From contig NW_020312103.1 in the NCBI RefSeq assembly GCF_002999335.1, forward strand, positions 62,001 to 126,000: DNA of 64,000 bases, written 5' to 3'. Position 1 is the first letter of the stretch; every line of letters starts with the position of its first letter. This document shows positions 24,461 through 36,061 of this stretch, piece by piece. The translations under genes were made by a program, and so were the position numbers. This DNA comes from Cyclospora cayetanensis. Its lineage: Eukaryota > Apicomplexa > Conoidasida > Eucoccidiorida > Eimeriidae. A model generated the notes under the pieces. That model did not search any database. It was not told the origin of the DNA and worked only from the letters and a program-made list of their open reading frames with translations.

Positions 24461-25426
24461 TGCTGTGTCTGAAAGCTTTTGACAGTCAAAATTAATGGCC
24501 TTCGATGCGGAGCGGTGAAGGCATTGAGGTGTCAGACCATCAGAATAATATTAAGAATGACGAATAGTGCGTTGTGAGGGTGACCGCGTGGCTTACATTG
24601 TCTCCTTCTGTTGCCGGTGCTGCTGTTACTGCCGGGATTTCCGGCAACGAGGCACACGAGTTCGGCTCAACAACTAGAAATACCCCTTTGTTTCTCAACA
24701 ACAAAACCGCGCAATTTCCACCTGTTGCCGCGGCGTGCGTGAAGTCCGCCTTACGAACGCGCATAGGAATGCTCGAATAACCAATCAAAGGCACCAAATT
24801 GTCAGTGCGCTAGACCCATTTGCAACAACAATGTAATGGACGAAGCACAACCTTAACGAAAAAATAGAGGGCTCGACAACTGCCGCTCTACGATGAAGGG
24901 GGGCCTTGCGGACGCTACCAGGGTCCCAATCTGCATGCATGCACGCCATGAGCCACCATCTTTGATGAAGCCTCAAGGAACGAGTTAAAAATAAATAGGC
25001 TTGTATGTTTGCGGTTCAGTCCATGCAAAGCATGATCCTGGCAAAACGGCCCGTATTTCCATCGCAATCTCTTCATACTCACCCAGTGCGGTAGTCCTCG
25101 CACCGTCCTTACCCGAAGCAACCGCTGCAATCCTGTTCAAAGAAAGAGAGGGCAATCATAAAACGGCTGCGAGCCAGTGTTCTTATGAGAGCGAAAAAAG
25201 AGAGGAACGCGAGACTGGAAGTGGTGGCATATCGGCAAGGTCACCCAGAATAGCAGCACAAATAGCAGCAGCCGCTGCAGATGCAGCTGTTCCTGCAGCA
25301 ATATCATCAGTAATCCTAGCAAGAGTGGCACCAGGTGCAGATACGTTAGCATCGTCATCCGCAGCAGCAGCAATCCGAGCCCCGCTATAATCTACAGCGC
25401 CCTTGTGACCTGTACGCTTCTCGAAA
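24461..25426. other. Intergenic region between divergent L11 and YJU2 genes
   Basis: It should contain the promoters of both divergent genes. An alanine-rich minus-strand ORF (25183-25440) overlaps the YJU2 start, and two other short minus segments are bounded by donor-like motifs (near 25085 and 24597). These could be exons of an unrecognised upstream minus-strand gene or L11 5' exons. I could not link them in phase. Confidence 0.3.
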
Positions 25427-27732
25427 ATGGCGGACCGCAAGGTGTTGGTAAAGTATTATCCTCCGGACTTTGATTTTGACAAGCTTCAGGCGAAGAAAAA
25501 GGCTTTGCGTATTCAGCAGCAGCAGCAGAAGCGGCGCCGCGGTGACGTCTTTGACCCTCCTCAGAAACGGCACAAGAACAAGATCATGAACGTTCGCATG
25601 ATGTTCCCTTTTACGTTAAAATGCGGCACATGCAGCGAGTTTATTTACGTCGGCACCAAATTCAACTCCAGGGTGGAGAAAGTGGAGGTAAGGAGGCGGA
25701 TACGGGGACACACCGAAGTGTGCGCAACTGCGTGATTGAACGAAGGCGTAGGACACCTCCCGGAAAGGCACAGAGGAAGCGGGAAAATAAGGCGCAACAG
25801 AGCGCTCGTCTTAGGGGTCACAGAAGGCCGCAGCGAGGCAGCTGACAGTCTCTCAAGGATCCAATGCATTGCAGCTTTAGTGGATGGTGCTATAATGGCT
25901 TGCAGGGGCATGAGACATCCTATGTATGCGCCTCCTGCGTACTCAGGGCATGCGTGCTTCGTAAGGTACCCTCACGCCTATGGAAGGATTTGGCGCATGT
26001 TCATGTGGGTTGTTCTTCTTCTGTGTGCAGGGTGAGGACTACTTGGGCATCATCAAGTGGCGCTTCTATGGCCGGTGCCCGCATTGCCGCGCCGAAGTTT
26101 GCTTTAAAACAGGTGAGCGGTGTTTTCTTACAGCCTAGGGGGGAGAGGCATCTTTTATCTTGGCCATGCATCTGAATTAGGGGTGGTTTTTTCTCCTGGC
26201 GCCTCTCGTGCGCGCTTGTGTACTGCCCAAGCGGACGGCGGTCCTCAGAAGATGAAGTTCTAGTGACCCTGCGCCGCACATGCGCGCGTAGTGTGCCTCT
26301 CTTAGGCGATACAGCTGGTGTCTGTCGGTGTGTATGTGTGGCTCGTTTAGATCCTCAAAACTGTGACTACGTTTTGGAGTGGGGCGGCACGCGGATGTGT
26401 GACCCCCTGAGGGACCAGGCTCTCGCTGCGGAGAGGGTGCAGAAGGAGGAGGTAAGGCATAGCTATGAACCAAAGGTTTAGGGGTTGATCACTTAGTCTG
26501 TCAGAGGAGCTTGGCTTTTGCCTTCTCTTAAAGAGGGAGGACGGCCGTTCTCGCCTGTAGGGGGGTTAGAGCAACAAACTGACACTTTGTTACCCCCAAA
26601 GTCCTCCAGGAGGATCAACCTTTGAGGCCTTAGGATAGCACATCGAGCGAGTGCGGATATGAGGCCGGTCTGAGGGGGAGCCACAGGAAATGGATCTCTA
26701 GGAGTTGTGGCCTTGAAGGCCGCCTTTTAGGTACCCCTAGAGGCCTCCTACGGGCACCGAACGGGGCAGGCGCTCCTTGAGAATTTCGTGCGTCGCTGCT
26801 GGTGTCGTTGCTTTGTGTTTTTAGGAGGAGAAGCTTGCGACAGATCGTGTATCTCAAGTAGAGGCATCGCGGCAAGGTTTGCAACAGGAGATCTTGGCAT
26901 TAGAGCAGCTGGCGGAACTCCGCAGATTGAATCGCCGGCTTCTTGACAAAACTGCGGCCTCGGATGCTGCCCTGGCATTCCTTAAGGAGCGCCGCATTAA
27001 TGGAGAAGACGGAGACCAAGAAGGAGGGCAGGAATGGAACGAGGAGGAAAAGGACGAACTCAAGTTCTTTAGAGCTGCCAGGGAGTTTGACTCTGATCCA
27101 CGTCCGTAAAGGCAGGGGACCGCTGCACGGGTTAGGGCCTTGGAGTTTGAGGTGTAGTGTGTGGGCCATACATGTCTCCTATAACTGCGGATTCTTGGCA
27201 TATTTACGCCAGGGGGAGCTTGATGCACATTTTTGTGTTGGTGTGGCCTACGTTGCGCCTGCATGCAGAATCCTCAGAGGAGGAATTAGTCGGAGGGGGA
27301 GAGCCCATGGCCGCGTTAGATTCCACTGGAGCAGGTGGGAACAGCACAAGCAACAGCTCGAGTTCTAGAGGAGGCGATGCTTCGACCAGCAGTAGTAGTA
27401 GTAGTAGTAGTAGTAGTAACACTGAGGCGGGTGAGGGAGGCGGTCGAAGGCCGAGCACAAGCAGTGCGAGTACTAGCACCAGCAGCTCTTGTGGGAGTAA
27501 CAGGCGCAGTGAAGCGGATGACGCTGCCGTCTGCGGTGCGTCCACACCACATGGCGCCAAGTTGCATGAAGCAAGCAGCAAGCAAGTTCTAAACTTTGGT
27601 TTGGGAGTCTGTGTGGCGGCTCCAAAACTGGTAGTTGTCCGGAAGCCGCAGCCGCAGCCCTCGGGTGACTGTTCGGCCCTTTTAGGAGAATACGGGTCGC
27701 CAAGCAGTGAAGAGGCGGATGAGGCCAGCTAG
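25427..27732 (+). CDS. YJU2: Pre-mRNA splicing factor YJU2 (CCDC94 homologue), five exons
   Basis: YJU2 is a spliceosome step-one factor that acts with the Prp19 complex near the branch site. Exons 25427-25687, 26031-26112, 26351-26451 and 26825 to about 27101/27105 join in phase; the last runs from about 27213 or 27269 to 27732. The N-terminus ADRKVLVKYYPPDFDFDKL is the family signature. The four zinc ligands lie in LKCGTCSEFIYVG and RCPHCRAEVCFKT, followed by DPQNCDYVLEWGGTR. Next comes a charged coiled-coil (QQEILALEQLAELRRLNRRL) and an acidic helix. The last exon is a low-complexity Ser/Gly/Thr tail with an (AGT) run coding for serine. The exon 4 donor is ambiguous: the frame that joins best to the acidic exon 5 needs CAC|GTCCGT, while the better-looking GTAAAG needs an earlier acceptor. 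Confidence 0.92.
27391..27419 (+). repeat. (AGT)n microsatellite coding for serine in YJU2
   Basis: Nine AGT units, read as a serine run in the last YJU2 exon. Confidence 0.9.
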
Positions 27733-29909
27733 CCAATAGATGGAATCGTGCGAGGGGTTTGAAACGAGGCACTGGGTATGCCTGAGCATCCCAGTTTACA
27801 GCTAGAGTGTCTCTTCCCCAAAGGCGTACCTCCCCTGTTTCCTCGTTCCTCCTGCTGACTGCATCTGCCAACTCGTTGTTAAAAGTGCCCGGCTGCGCCG
27901 GCTGCATCGGCTGGCATTCTTCTCATTGCATGGCCTTTCCAGCCTAGGGACAAGCAGAGACTTTTTTTGTACTTTTGGTGGCGGTAGACCGAGGACTTTG
28001 GCCTGCATATTTAAATTCAATTTTGGTATCTCCCGGATGGGGTATCGTCTTCCGTGCGTATCCACCTAAAGGTCGAAATCCCCATGATCGGCCGTCTAAA
28101 ATGAAACGTTCACCCTATGCCCCCTAGTAGATCCACTGCTAAAGTGCCAGCATCTTTTCTTGGAAGTTGATGGGTGAATGCAAGAGCAAAGAGGCTCTCT
28201 ATTTGCGATCACGACTTGCCAACTGTGTAACGCTCCATCTGTGTTTGTAGAGGGACACTTGAATCCAGAGTACAAAAACTTGATAGGAACTTATTCTTAT
28301 TTCTTGGAAAACTTTCTTCTTCACCTTCCCGCGTCCCTCAGAATTAGCGATGCGAGGGGGAAGGATGGCTTTGGCGGGCGCAGCCGCGCTCTGTAAGCAT
28401 TTCGAGTATACACAGCTACTTGCACATAACACCTAGCGCACACGCGCACAGCCTTGCGTTTTGTCGGATAGGGCGAACGCGAGTTTACAGCAAAAAGGAT
28501 GAGGACAATTTACATTGCTGCATCGTTACTGACACGTATTTGTGCGCCACTAGTATAATAGAAGGTGTATGAAGTGAAGAACCAGTTGGTCCAGTCGTTA
28601 CCAACTTCTAGCTATACATAGCTAGCCCAGTAGAAGGCGTTTGAGCGCAGCCTAGCTGGCCCCGCGTAAAGCCCTCCCGCTTAAGGGTATGTATTCCTGC
28701 CATGGCCGGCACAGTACGGAGTACAACGCATTCCACCAGCAACTTGGGAAAAATGCGCGTTTAAGTTTTTGGCCAAGAAAGGCCGTAGCCCCTTTTTATA
28801 TCGAAAAGCGATTAAGGCAGGCGACGAGTGCGTGGGCTGAGGACATGAGGCCGAGGTCACCAGGCCTTCCCAGAAGGGGGGAACAGCTGGTAGTTGCAAG
28901 TCACCGGGAAGGCAACCGAAATTCTTCCTTGATCTGTCTCGATGCATGCAGCGCCTCCACCTCTCCGTTGCTTCTATGGAACACAGCGAAGAGCACTCCT
29001 TGTGTGTCTGCATACGGGCCGTCAAAGAAGCGTGTATCTTGGTTTCAGTGGAACTCATCTCGCGCTACGGAAGTAGAAGCGTTTACTCTTCGGAGTTGGT
29101 AAGGATGTGAGATTGCTTCTTTCACAGGCCTTTAGAGGGCCTCGGAGACCCGCTAAAGGCCTCCTTGCAACCAGAAGTTCTTGTAGCCCCATGCCCACTG
29201 CCCCTGTATTTTCTCCTTGTGTGAACACCCCCTGATGTGTTGGGAGAGCTGCAGACAAATGCCTAAGCAAGCCTTCGCCAAGAAGCTTAATAGTCGGGCC
29301 ATAGCAGGGACCCCATGCGCGTTCTCGGAAGCGCAGAGGTGACACACGCACGATCCTCGCTGTGCTGGCAGCCCCACACGTCCCTTCGGTTCCAACGCCA
29401 ACAACTCCAATGAGAGACCAATTTTTTCACCACAAGAGCACTCTTCATGCATTATCTGCATTCCCACGGACGAATCCTCCCATGCACGCAGGACACATCG
29501 CAGGCACATCACTGGCCGAGTGTCGGCGCAGGTCACGCCTTACCCTGTATACGGCTCTCGCGCAGTGCCCCCCTGCCGCCTCTCTGTAGGCCTACAGTGA
29601 AAAACGCTTTTCGCCTGGAGGCATTAACCCCGAGTCCAAGGTTTTGTCTACCCGCGGCTGCCGCAGCGCCTGCCCCCGCCCCCTACAAGCCCCAGGCACT
29701 CGTATGCGTAATCAGAAGGCATAGAGGACAGCAACAGGCGCTAAGTCGCCATGTGGAGGCCTCCCACCCCGGGAGCCACGCAGGCACACTCCCTCTAGTC
29801 AGCCATGCAGCATCAGTCTCGCGCCTCACGCGGCAGCTGTCCCTTCCTGCCCTCAACCCTTCTTAGTCGGCTACCCTGCTGCATGCGACGCCCCCTCCCC
29901 ACCCACATA
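27733..29909. other. Intergenic stretch, no supported gene
   Basis: ORFs up to 139 codons exist on both strands (for example 29447-29866 + and 28681-29058 -), but none is recognisable. The right end is probably the promoter and leader of the next plus-strand gene. Confidence 0.3.
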
Positions 29910-32900
29910 ATGGACAGCACAGAGAATGGCTCTGGTGGACGCGAGGGCCTGCGCCTCCGAGGAACGCCTAGAAGAAGCCCCTCCTCTTCGCTGGTGCTGC
30001 TGCTGGGCTGTCTTCTAATGGCTGTGCTGCTGCAGTGCGACTCTGGGGTGGCCGAGGCTCGGCAGTCTCCGTCGAGGGGGCCCCTGGCTTCTGCTGCTCC
30101 AGCAGGCCCGAGGCACGGGCCTCTGCGCCCTATAAGGGCCCCCCTCTGCAGGAGCAGCAGTCTTCAGCATCCCCTCAGTTCGCCCGTGCAGCAGCGCAGC
30201 CAGCATCTCCTGGGCAGTAGGCGGCCATGCTATGTGCTGTTCAACAGCGAGACGTCTGAGATAGCCTCTGAGGCTTTGTTGGGGGCTTCTGTCGTGGAGG
30301 CAGAGCAATGTGCAGCCCAGGCAGAAGCCAGTGCGACTGTAGTGCGGCGAGGGCCTGCCATGCGCGTATTCTCTTTCTGGCAGCTAGCAAGGAATTCTTC
30401 AGAGCCTTTGCCGCGGAACGCGGGAGAGGCCGTCGGATCTCCCGTGGTGTTGCATCTCCCTGCCGTGAATGGCGGTTGGATGCAGCAGGGAGCCGAGGCT
30501 GCCGCAGGCAGAGCGGCCGTTGCTGGCGCTGCTGTGACATGCGGGGATATGCTGGTGTTGCCACTGCCGCTCGAGGTGCTGGACTCCCCTGTGTCGCTGG
30601 CGCTGCAGCAGCAGCCCCTGCCCCTTCTACGCGCCGCGCTGCAGCTGCAGCTGCAGCTGCGCATGCTGCAGCAGGCAGAGACAGAGGCGGCCCGTGCACC
30701 TACGGCGACTCTTGCGGCAGCAGCGAACACGACAAGGCCCATAGTGCTGCTGCTCAGAGATCCCGAGCTCTGCAGCTCAGAGACAGGGAGACAGTCTCAA
30801 GCCTCAGGGGAGGGCGACGGAACGGCTGCAGCAGCAGCAGAGGTCCTAAGACGCAACGCTGCCTACGCCGCTCTGCGCCTCTTGGAAGGCCAGTGGCAGG
30901 CTATTGCGGGCGAGTCTGGGATGGAGGTTTCCACGGGGCAGCAAGAGCAACAAACTCAGGCGAGCCTCCGGCTGCCCTCCCTGCGTGAGCTTTATTCTGT
31001 GCATGTTGTGTTCTGGCGTGGCCATCCAGAGGCTCTCAAGGCTCACGCCTCTCACCAGGAGCAGCCTGACGGAGCAAGGCCCATGACAGACTGTTCTTCT
31101 GCCGTACAAAAGTGCCTGGAGTCTCTGCTGGTGCAGCATTGCGCGAGGGAGCAGGAGCTGCGAGCACCCGAGGCTGCCCTGTCGAAGCATCGACAAACGC
31201 AGCAGCGAGATCAGCCCCTTAGACTGGACTCTGCAGAGCAACACCAGCACCGCGCGACGAAGAAAGAAAGCCCCGCAGGAGGCGGCAACGCTCTGGAGCT
31301 GCTTGACGCAGCAGAGAGGGCTTGCCGGGTGTTGCTGGCTCTGCCCGAGTCCGTACAGAGCCTTCAGTCCACCACGCAATCGCAGACCCTGACAGAACCT
31401 GCCGCTGCTGGCGCTGCTGCAGTTGAGGTGCCCCCAGCAGAAGCTTCTGTCTTCAATGCAGAGGCATGCAGACGGCGTGCTCTCGCCAGGTGTGCAGCGC
31501 AACGAGATAATAAAGCTGTCGCCGTGGGCCCTGCCATGTCACCACGCAAGAGAAGCAACTTGCGGGGCAGCTTCGTTCACAGCCAAAGAGGCAAACATGG
31601 CAAGAAGGTGTTCGGAGCAGTAGCGGCCTCACCCCAACCGGCAGTGCGCTTCTGGTCTATTTGCGTGCAGATTTAGAGCAGAGCTGGCTGAGACTCCAGG
31701 TCCAGCCGAAGGTTTTGTTTTGCTGCGGGGCCTCTTGCGTGAATTCGATGCGGAGTGCACCGCCAATGCTGAAAGCTATCTAAAAGGAACCGAGGCCTTA
31801 TCGATTTTAGAGATACGGCAAACCCTGCAGGACGAAGCCCTTACCGGTGCGCATCGCGTCTTCCTGCCACCCCGTGTGACTGTTAAAGGCCCTTTGCTCT
31901 GCTCTAGGCTGTAGCGGTTCTGTGCTTTCTAGAGCCGTTCAGCGCTCTGTGGCTCCACGTCCCTCTGCTTGCAGCTTTCGGGGTGTGTCTCAGAGCTACG
32001 GACGCTATACCACCTGCAGCTGGAGGCCCTGCGGTCTCTCGCTGTTCGACGTTTTGCGCTGCTTCTCCAACAGCTGCTGAGTGGCAAGAGGGATCCAGAG
32101 AGGCCGAAAGGGTCGCCGCCGATTCAGCGGCATAACTTCTATGAATTATCCAGGTAAGCCACAGCCACAGCTTGTGGATTGTAGCGGGAGGGCGTGGGCT
32201 AGTAAAGCGTCAAGTAGACGCTGCAGTAAGGACGCAAAGCGAGCACCGTTTCAGGGCATTACTGCGTATCCAAACAGAGGCGATCCTTCCATAGAGAGGG
32301 TGCGGGCGGCGGGGTTGGAGGTGGGTGCACACGCCAGAGCTGAGCGTAGTGCTCCGCTCGCGAGTATGTATGTGTCAGTTGCTGAGACTGTCGTAGCGGC
32401 GATCCTCGGGGCCACTCGCGGCACGAGGCCTGTGGTGTATTGCCTGCGCTTCTGTGCAGACGGACTTCCGACTTGATGCGGCGCACCGCCGATAACTTCG
32501 AACATTTCATTCAAAGATTTCTTCGCGCGATGGATTCGGAGGCCCTGCAGCAGTTGCTGGCCGCCTCGTGCGCCCAATTGCGTGCAACCTCGGACAGAGC
32601 AGCAATGCCCATGGAGGTCTCTGCCGCTGTGGAGCGAGCCGCTGCCAGTGAACGCCTTCTGCTGCTGGGGACGCTTCGAGAGCTGTCCGCTACCGCGTTG
32701 CAGCAGCAGCAGCTGCTGTGGGTAGAGCAGCAGCAACAACAAGGCCTCAGCCTCCTTCAGCGCCTCCACCAAAACGCCAGCAGCAGACTATTGGCTACTC
32801 CGCAAGGCGCTGCCATTTTGAGGGGCTGGCATGGCCTTGAAAAGACTGCACAGGCAGCTCGAACCTTCTTGGGCCAGCTTCCAGGAGTCAAGCAGGTCCT

Positions 32901-33000
32901 TCGGTCCCCACTAGCTGCGATGTGGCGCAGAAGGAAACCCATCAACGTAGCGCTGCACTATTTGAGTCCCACAGCCTTTGGACTCTCACCCACCAAGTAA
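29910..33000 (+). CDS. Secretory RHD3/Sey1 (atlastin-like dynamin GTPase)-like protein with degenerate GTPase motifs, four exons
   Basis: Exons 29910-31489, 31671-31875, 31975-32153 and 32460-33000 join in phase (2, 0, 2) to give about 834 aa, the usual RHD3/Sey1 length. A hydrophobic signal or anchor (LVLLLGCLLMAVLLQC) precedes the domain. The order then parallels RHD3/Sey1. VLFNSETSEIASEALLGASV stands where the P-loop GSQSTGKSTLLN is expected. VVLHLPAVNGGWMQQG stands for DVEGTDGRERG, followed by a strand (CGDMLVLPLPLE) like SDVLIVNMW. RPIVLLLRDPE stands for the LLFVIRDH strand. Later exons give LLREFDAECTANAESYLKG and SELRTLYHLQLEALRSL, like the helical middle domain, ending in a Gln-rich helix and a basic tail. 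All nucleotide-binding residues are missing. The usual C-terminal membrane hairpin is not seen. The assignment rests on motif order and should be tested by profile search. Start chosen at MDSTENGS; an in-frame ATG lies at 29805. Confidence 0.55.
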
Positions 33001-34390
33001 GGACTGATCCCAACTTGCACGCCGAGGTCTTGTTGGGGACCGTGACAATGCGCCAGAGCTGAAGATTCGGGCATTGTAGTGCTCCCATGCATATGTTCCG
33101 TACATTATTTAGACAAGCTGTTGTTTGCCCCTACATATAGGTGCCTTTTGAAGTGTGGTGAGCACTTGTGTTGCGCTGTCTACGTTTTGCACTCGTGCGC
33201 TTGTGTGGCCGGCCTACCAGATACAATGTCACGCTAAATCAGCCATGGAAGGGAAAGCTCCACGTGCAAGAGCTCACCAGCCGAACAGAGGGCGACCTCC
33301 TACCTGAAGAGACCCTGTAAATCTCCTTTAGCTAGGGCTTGTGCGGTGCAATGCGAGGCTTACTACTGCCCCTCAGGGGACCCCGTAACCTTGTTTCATA
33401 CAGTGAATGCAGTAGCTCACGAAGTAATCTGTTGTGGGCATATTAACCTTTAGACTCCCAGACCCTCTGGCCAATGCTATCGCAGCTTCCTTTACGCAAG
33501 TACAGTGGTAAAGTGGAGATGCTGAGTGCTGCATGCGCTGGTGTTCAGGAGGCCACAAGTGCCATCGGCCAAGGAGCTGCAACGGCTCAAGGAAGCGCTA
33601 ACCATGGCTCCCCCTGATGGCCGGTGACTGCACGCCCATCACTCGACCGCTTTCTTCGCACAGGCCCCTCGAGATGCCAGGAATACTAGGGCCTCATGAT
33701 AACCTGTTACCCCGACTGTCCTTTGTATCTCCACGCCCCCATCCCCCGCAAGCGAGTAAAGGGGGCAGTAGGTTTAACGTCAGCTTGGCATGAAGCGCTT
33801 AAGGGCCTCTTTTTTGGGCAGCAATAATAGACTCGAGCTAAGTCTTGAATTCTCTCTCGAATTGGCAACCTTTAAATAGAATGGGAAATTCAGGAATGAC
33901 AATCTGGCAGACAGCCTGCCAATGTTGAACTCTTACATGGAATCTGAATCACGCAGTAATCTTGCCATCAAAAGGGTGGCGCGTCCAACCGGCAGGAATT
34001 GCAGTACAAGTGCACGCGAAGCCGCGAGAAGTCTACCAATATCGTGGAACGGAAGATAGAAAATACGAAAATAGTCCGAAAACAAGTCATGTATTTTCTG
34101 CACATGCTTGAAACCTGTTTCCATCAAGAGACTTTTACACGTATCATGGGCGCCAAGAGCATAGTTCATTGACGGAATCCTATTCGCTGCACTACTCTCG
34201 CGAAAGTGTATGCACAAGAGACGGAAGGATTACGCGGTACAACTCAAGACAGCATGCATGCTAAATGCAAAGGGATCACCTCCCAGAAAGCAAAAGTCCA
34301 AAACAAACTGGAGTTACGAACCTTGATAGTATGATGATTCCAGCGCCACAGTTAGATGTATCAATAAAAATTCGGTAAAAGCATCAAGAA
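33001..34390. other. Gene-poor stretch
   Basis: No supported gene. A 94-codon minus ORF at 33933-34217 is vaguely reminiscent of decayed reverse transcriptase, too weak to call. Confidence 0.3.
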
Positions 34391-34470
34391 TGACTGAAGT
34401 GGGATTCGAACCCACGCCCGCGAGGACTGCGGCCTGAACGCAGCGCCTTAGACCACTCGGCCATCCAGCC
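34391..34470 (-). tRNA. tRNA-Leu (anticodon CAG)
   Basis: The reverse complement folds as a type II tRNA. The acceptor pairs GGCTGGA with TTCAGTC. An A box (TGGCCGAGTGG) and B box (GGTTCGAATCC) are intact. The anticodon stem CTGCG/CGCAG encloses loop TTCAGGC, giving anticodon CAG, which reads CTG. The long variable arm (TCCTCGCGGGC) and T-stem GTGGG/CCCAC fit tRNA-Leu. There is no intron and no encoded CCA. Confidence 0.95.
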
Positions 34471-34737
34471 AATTTTCGAGGCCGCTGTTTCGAGCAGTCT
34501 CTGGATTCTTTATGAGCTGCTTGTGCCCCTTGCAATTAATCCGAGTTCTCGGGCTAATAACCAATGCCTCCTGCTGGTTTTATAAGTGAATGCAAGGTTT
34601 TCTCATGCTAACACTATGGCAGACCCCACAAGGCCGCTGACTGTCCCCAGTCGGAAGTTTCGTTGAACATCATGCTTACTTGGTGAACGAAACAAACAAG
34701 ATAAGCCATAACAGGCTTTTAAAAAGCAAGGATGAGA

Positions 34738-34815
34738 GCTGAAATGCCATTTGAACCCAAGCCCGCGAGGAATGCAGCCTAAATGAAACGCCCAAGACCA
34801 CTTGGCCATACAGCC
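34738..34815 (-). pseudogene. tRNA-Leu pseudogene
   Basis: A diverged copy of the tRNA-Leu(CAG) lies about 270 bp to its right on the same strand. It keeps GGCTGTATGGCCAAGTGGTC, TTAGGCTGCA, CCTCGCGGGC and GGGTTCAAAT, but has lost pairing in the anticodon stem and T-stem. The loop now reads TTTAGGC (TAG), so it cannot fold properly. Confidence 0.85.
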
Positions 34816-34949
34816 GAATCCCACCGTCGATTCATGTGCAGGTAGACCTACGGGTGAAATACACGAATAGACCGACACAATGATTTGCGACTCGTTGACT
34901 TCTGCTTTTTGTGTTGGGTAAGCATGCCTGAAAATGATCAATGCCGCTG

Positions 34950-35500
34950 GACGAAGGCACATCTGTTGTTGTGCGATTTGCTTTAGTGGGGTCTCCGGAA
35001 CCTCAAACTGCCCCTTTGCCCTAATGAAAGGCTTTGTCTGCCCTCAAGATGCTGTGATGGTGGTGCGTGGAGAATGTGCAAGGATCAAGAAGAGACTGAC
35101 GCACAAATTACGCCCCACTTATTGCTTGAACAGCGCAAGGGTGCAGGCTACAGAAAACTTGCAGCCCTTCGATTCTCTTTCGGACCATTAACGCTACTCA
35201 CTGGACGAGTGAAGCCAGTGCCCAGCCAAGAATGCCATAAGGATCAAGATGGCCCATGTGCTATCGGCGCCAATTACGAGTTCGCGAGTCTTGCAGATCC
35301 CACACCAACGTTACATGTTTTAGAACTCCCGGGTCGTTTTCTTCGTTCATTCAGTAAATATACGGGCAAGCAGGGTGTAAAGCTCGACCTAAGTTCTTCT
35401 TATAGAGACACTGAACTCCAGATTCAACTAAAACGTTCGGAGCACATTGAGTTCCCTTCCACAAGAGTACCGTCCTGCTCCCTTTAGCGAACCTCGAAGC
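34950..35500 (+). mobile_element. Ty3/gypsy reverse transcriptase fragment
   Basis: In one frame (about 35200-35460) the translation follows the reverse transcriptase start: KDQDGPCAIGANYEFASLAD matches the family's KKDGxWRMCVDYRALN block; TPTLHVLELPGRFLRSFSKY matches YPLPRIDELLDxLxGAKxFSK; GVKLDLSSSYRDTELQIQ matches KLDLxSGYHQIRI. Just beyond, traces of KTAF...EF..PF remain across frameshifts and stops. It is a dead fragment of the same kind of element as at 15.7-17.4 kb, but from an earlier part of pol. Confidence 0.75.
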
Positions 35501-36061
35501 TCGTACAATAGGAAAGAAGGACAGCAAAGGTACGCGCAAAATCTAGTGCACAAGCACAGCATTGCGACCTGTTGCAACGAGCTCACGCTATTTCGCAATT
35601 ACACATACGAGAAGATAAAACAACTAATCAATTCTACACTATATCTTGCACAAATATAGGATACAATGGATAACACTTATGTATAGGTTAGCCCGACACA
35701 TAGGAAGCCGCCGAGCCGTGCGAGACTTCAGAAATGGCGTTGATCAGTGCAGTATTGTAGATAGTGGAGCACCCCCATGACCGCTCTGGTGGATTCTGAG
35801 GGCGTCAAACGCACTGCTTGGGTGTACTGCGTAAACTCTTGAAGAAAGGCTACACTTGTGCCTCGCAGGCCCCCCGGAATTCGCACTAGAGAACCCCTTG
35901 GTCATTATGCTAGGAGAGGTTAATTCTAGGGCAAGATTCTCAGACGTTTTGAGAGTTCCATTAGAGTGCATGGTGCTCCAAGGCAGAGAGCAGAATCAGG
36001 CCAGTGCAGCCAGTTCAGTGAACTCGGAGCTTAAGGGCCTACCCAAAGGCGAAAACAGATA
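35501..36061. other. Intergenic, no supported gene
   Basis: Only short ORFs. It may contain more decayed retroelement sequence. Confidence 0.3.

Noticed and set aside
25183..25440. Alanine-rich minus-strand ORF overlapping the YJU2 start
   Set aside because: Composition is explained by GCA/GCT triplet runs and it overlaps a certain coding start; not connected in phase to other exons. Kept only as a note in the intergenic entry.
30230..31502. Several long ORFs in other frames of the RHD3-like gene (170, 226 and 218 codons)
   Set aside because: GC-rich exon 1 is open in several frames; only the 29910 frame has a leader, the RHD3-like order and in-phase splice joins.
33933..34217. Minus-strand reverse transcriptase trace
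   Set aside because: Only faint resemblance (a QFLP..ARLLRD segment); no ordered motif series, so not called.
34738..34815. A second functional tRNA
   Set aside because: Anticodon and T stems do not pair; called as a pseudogene.
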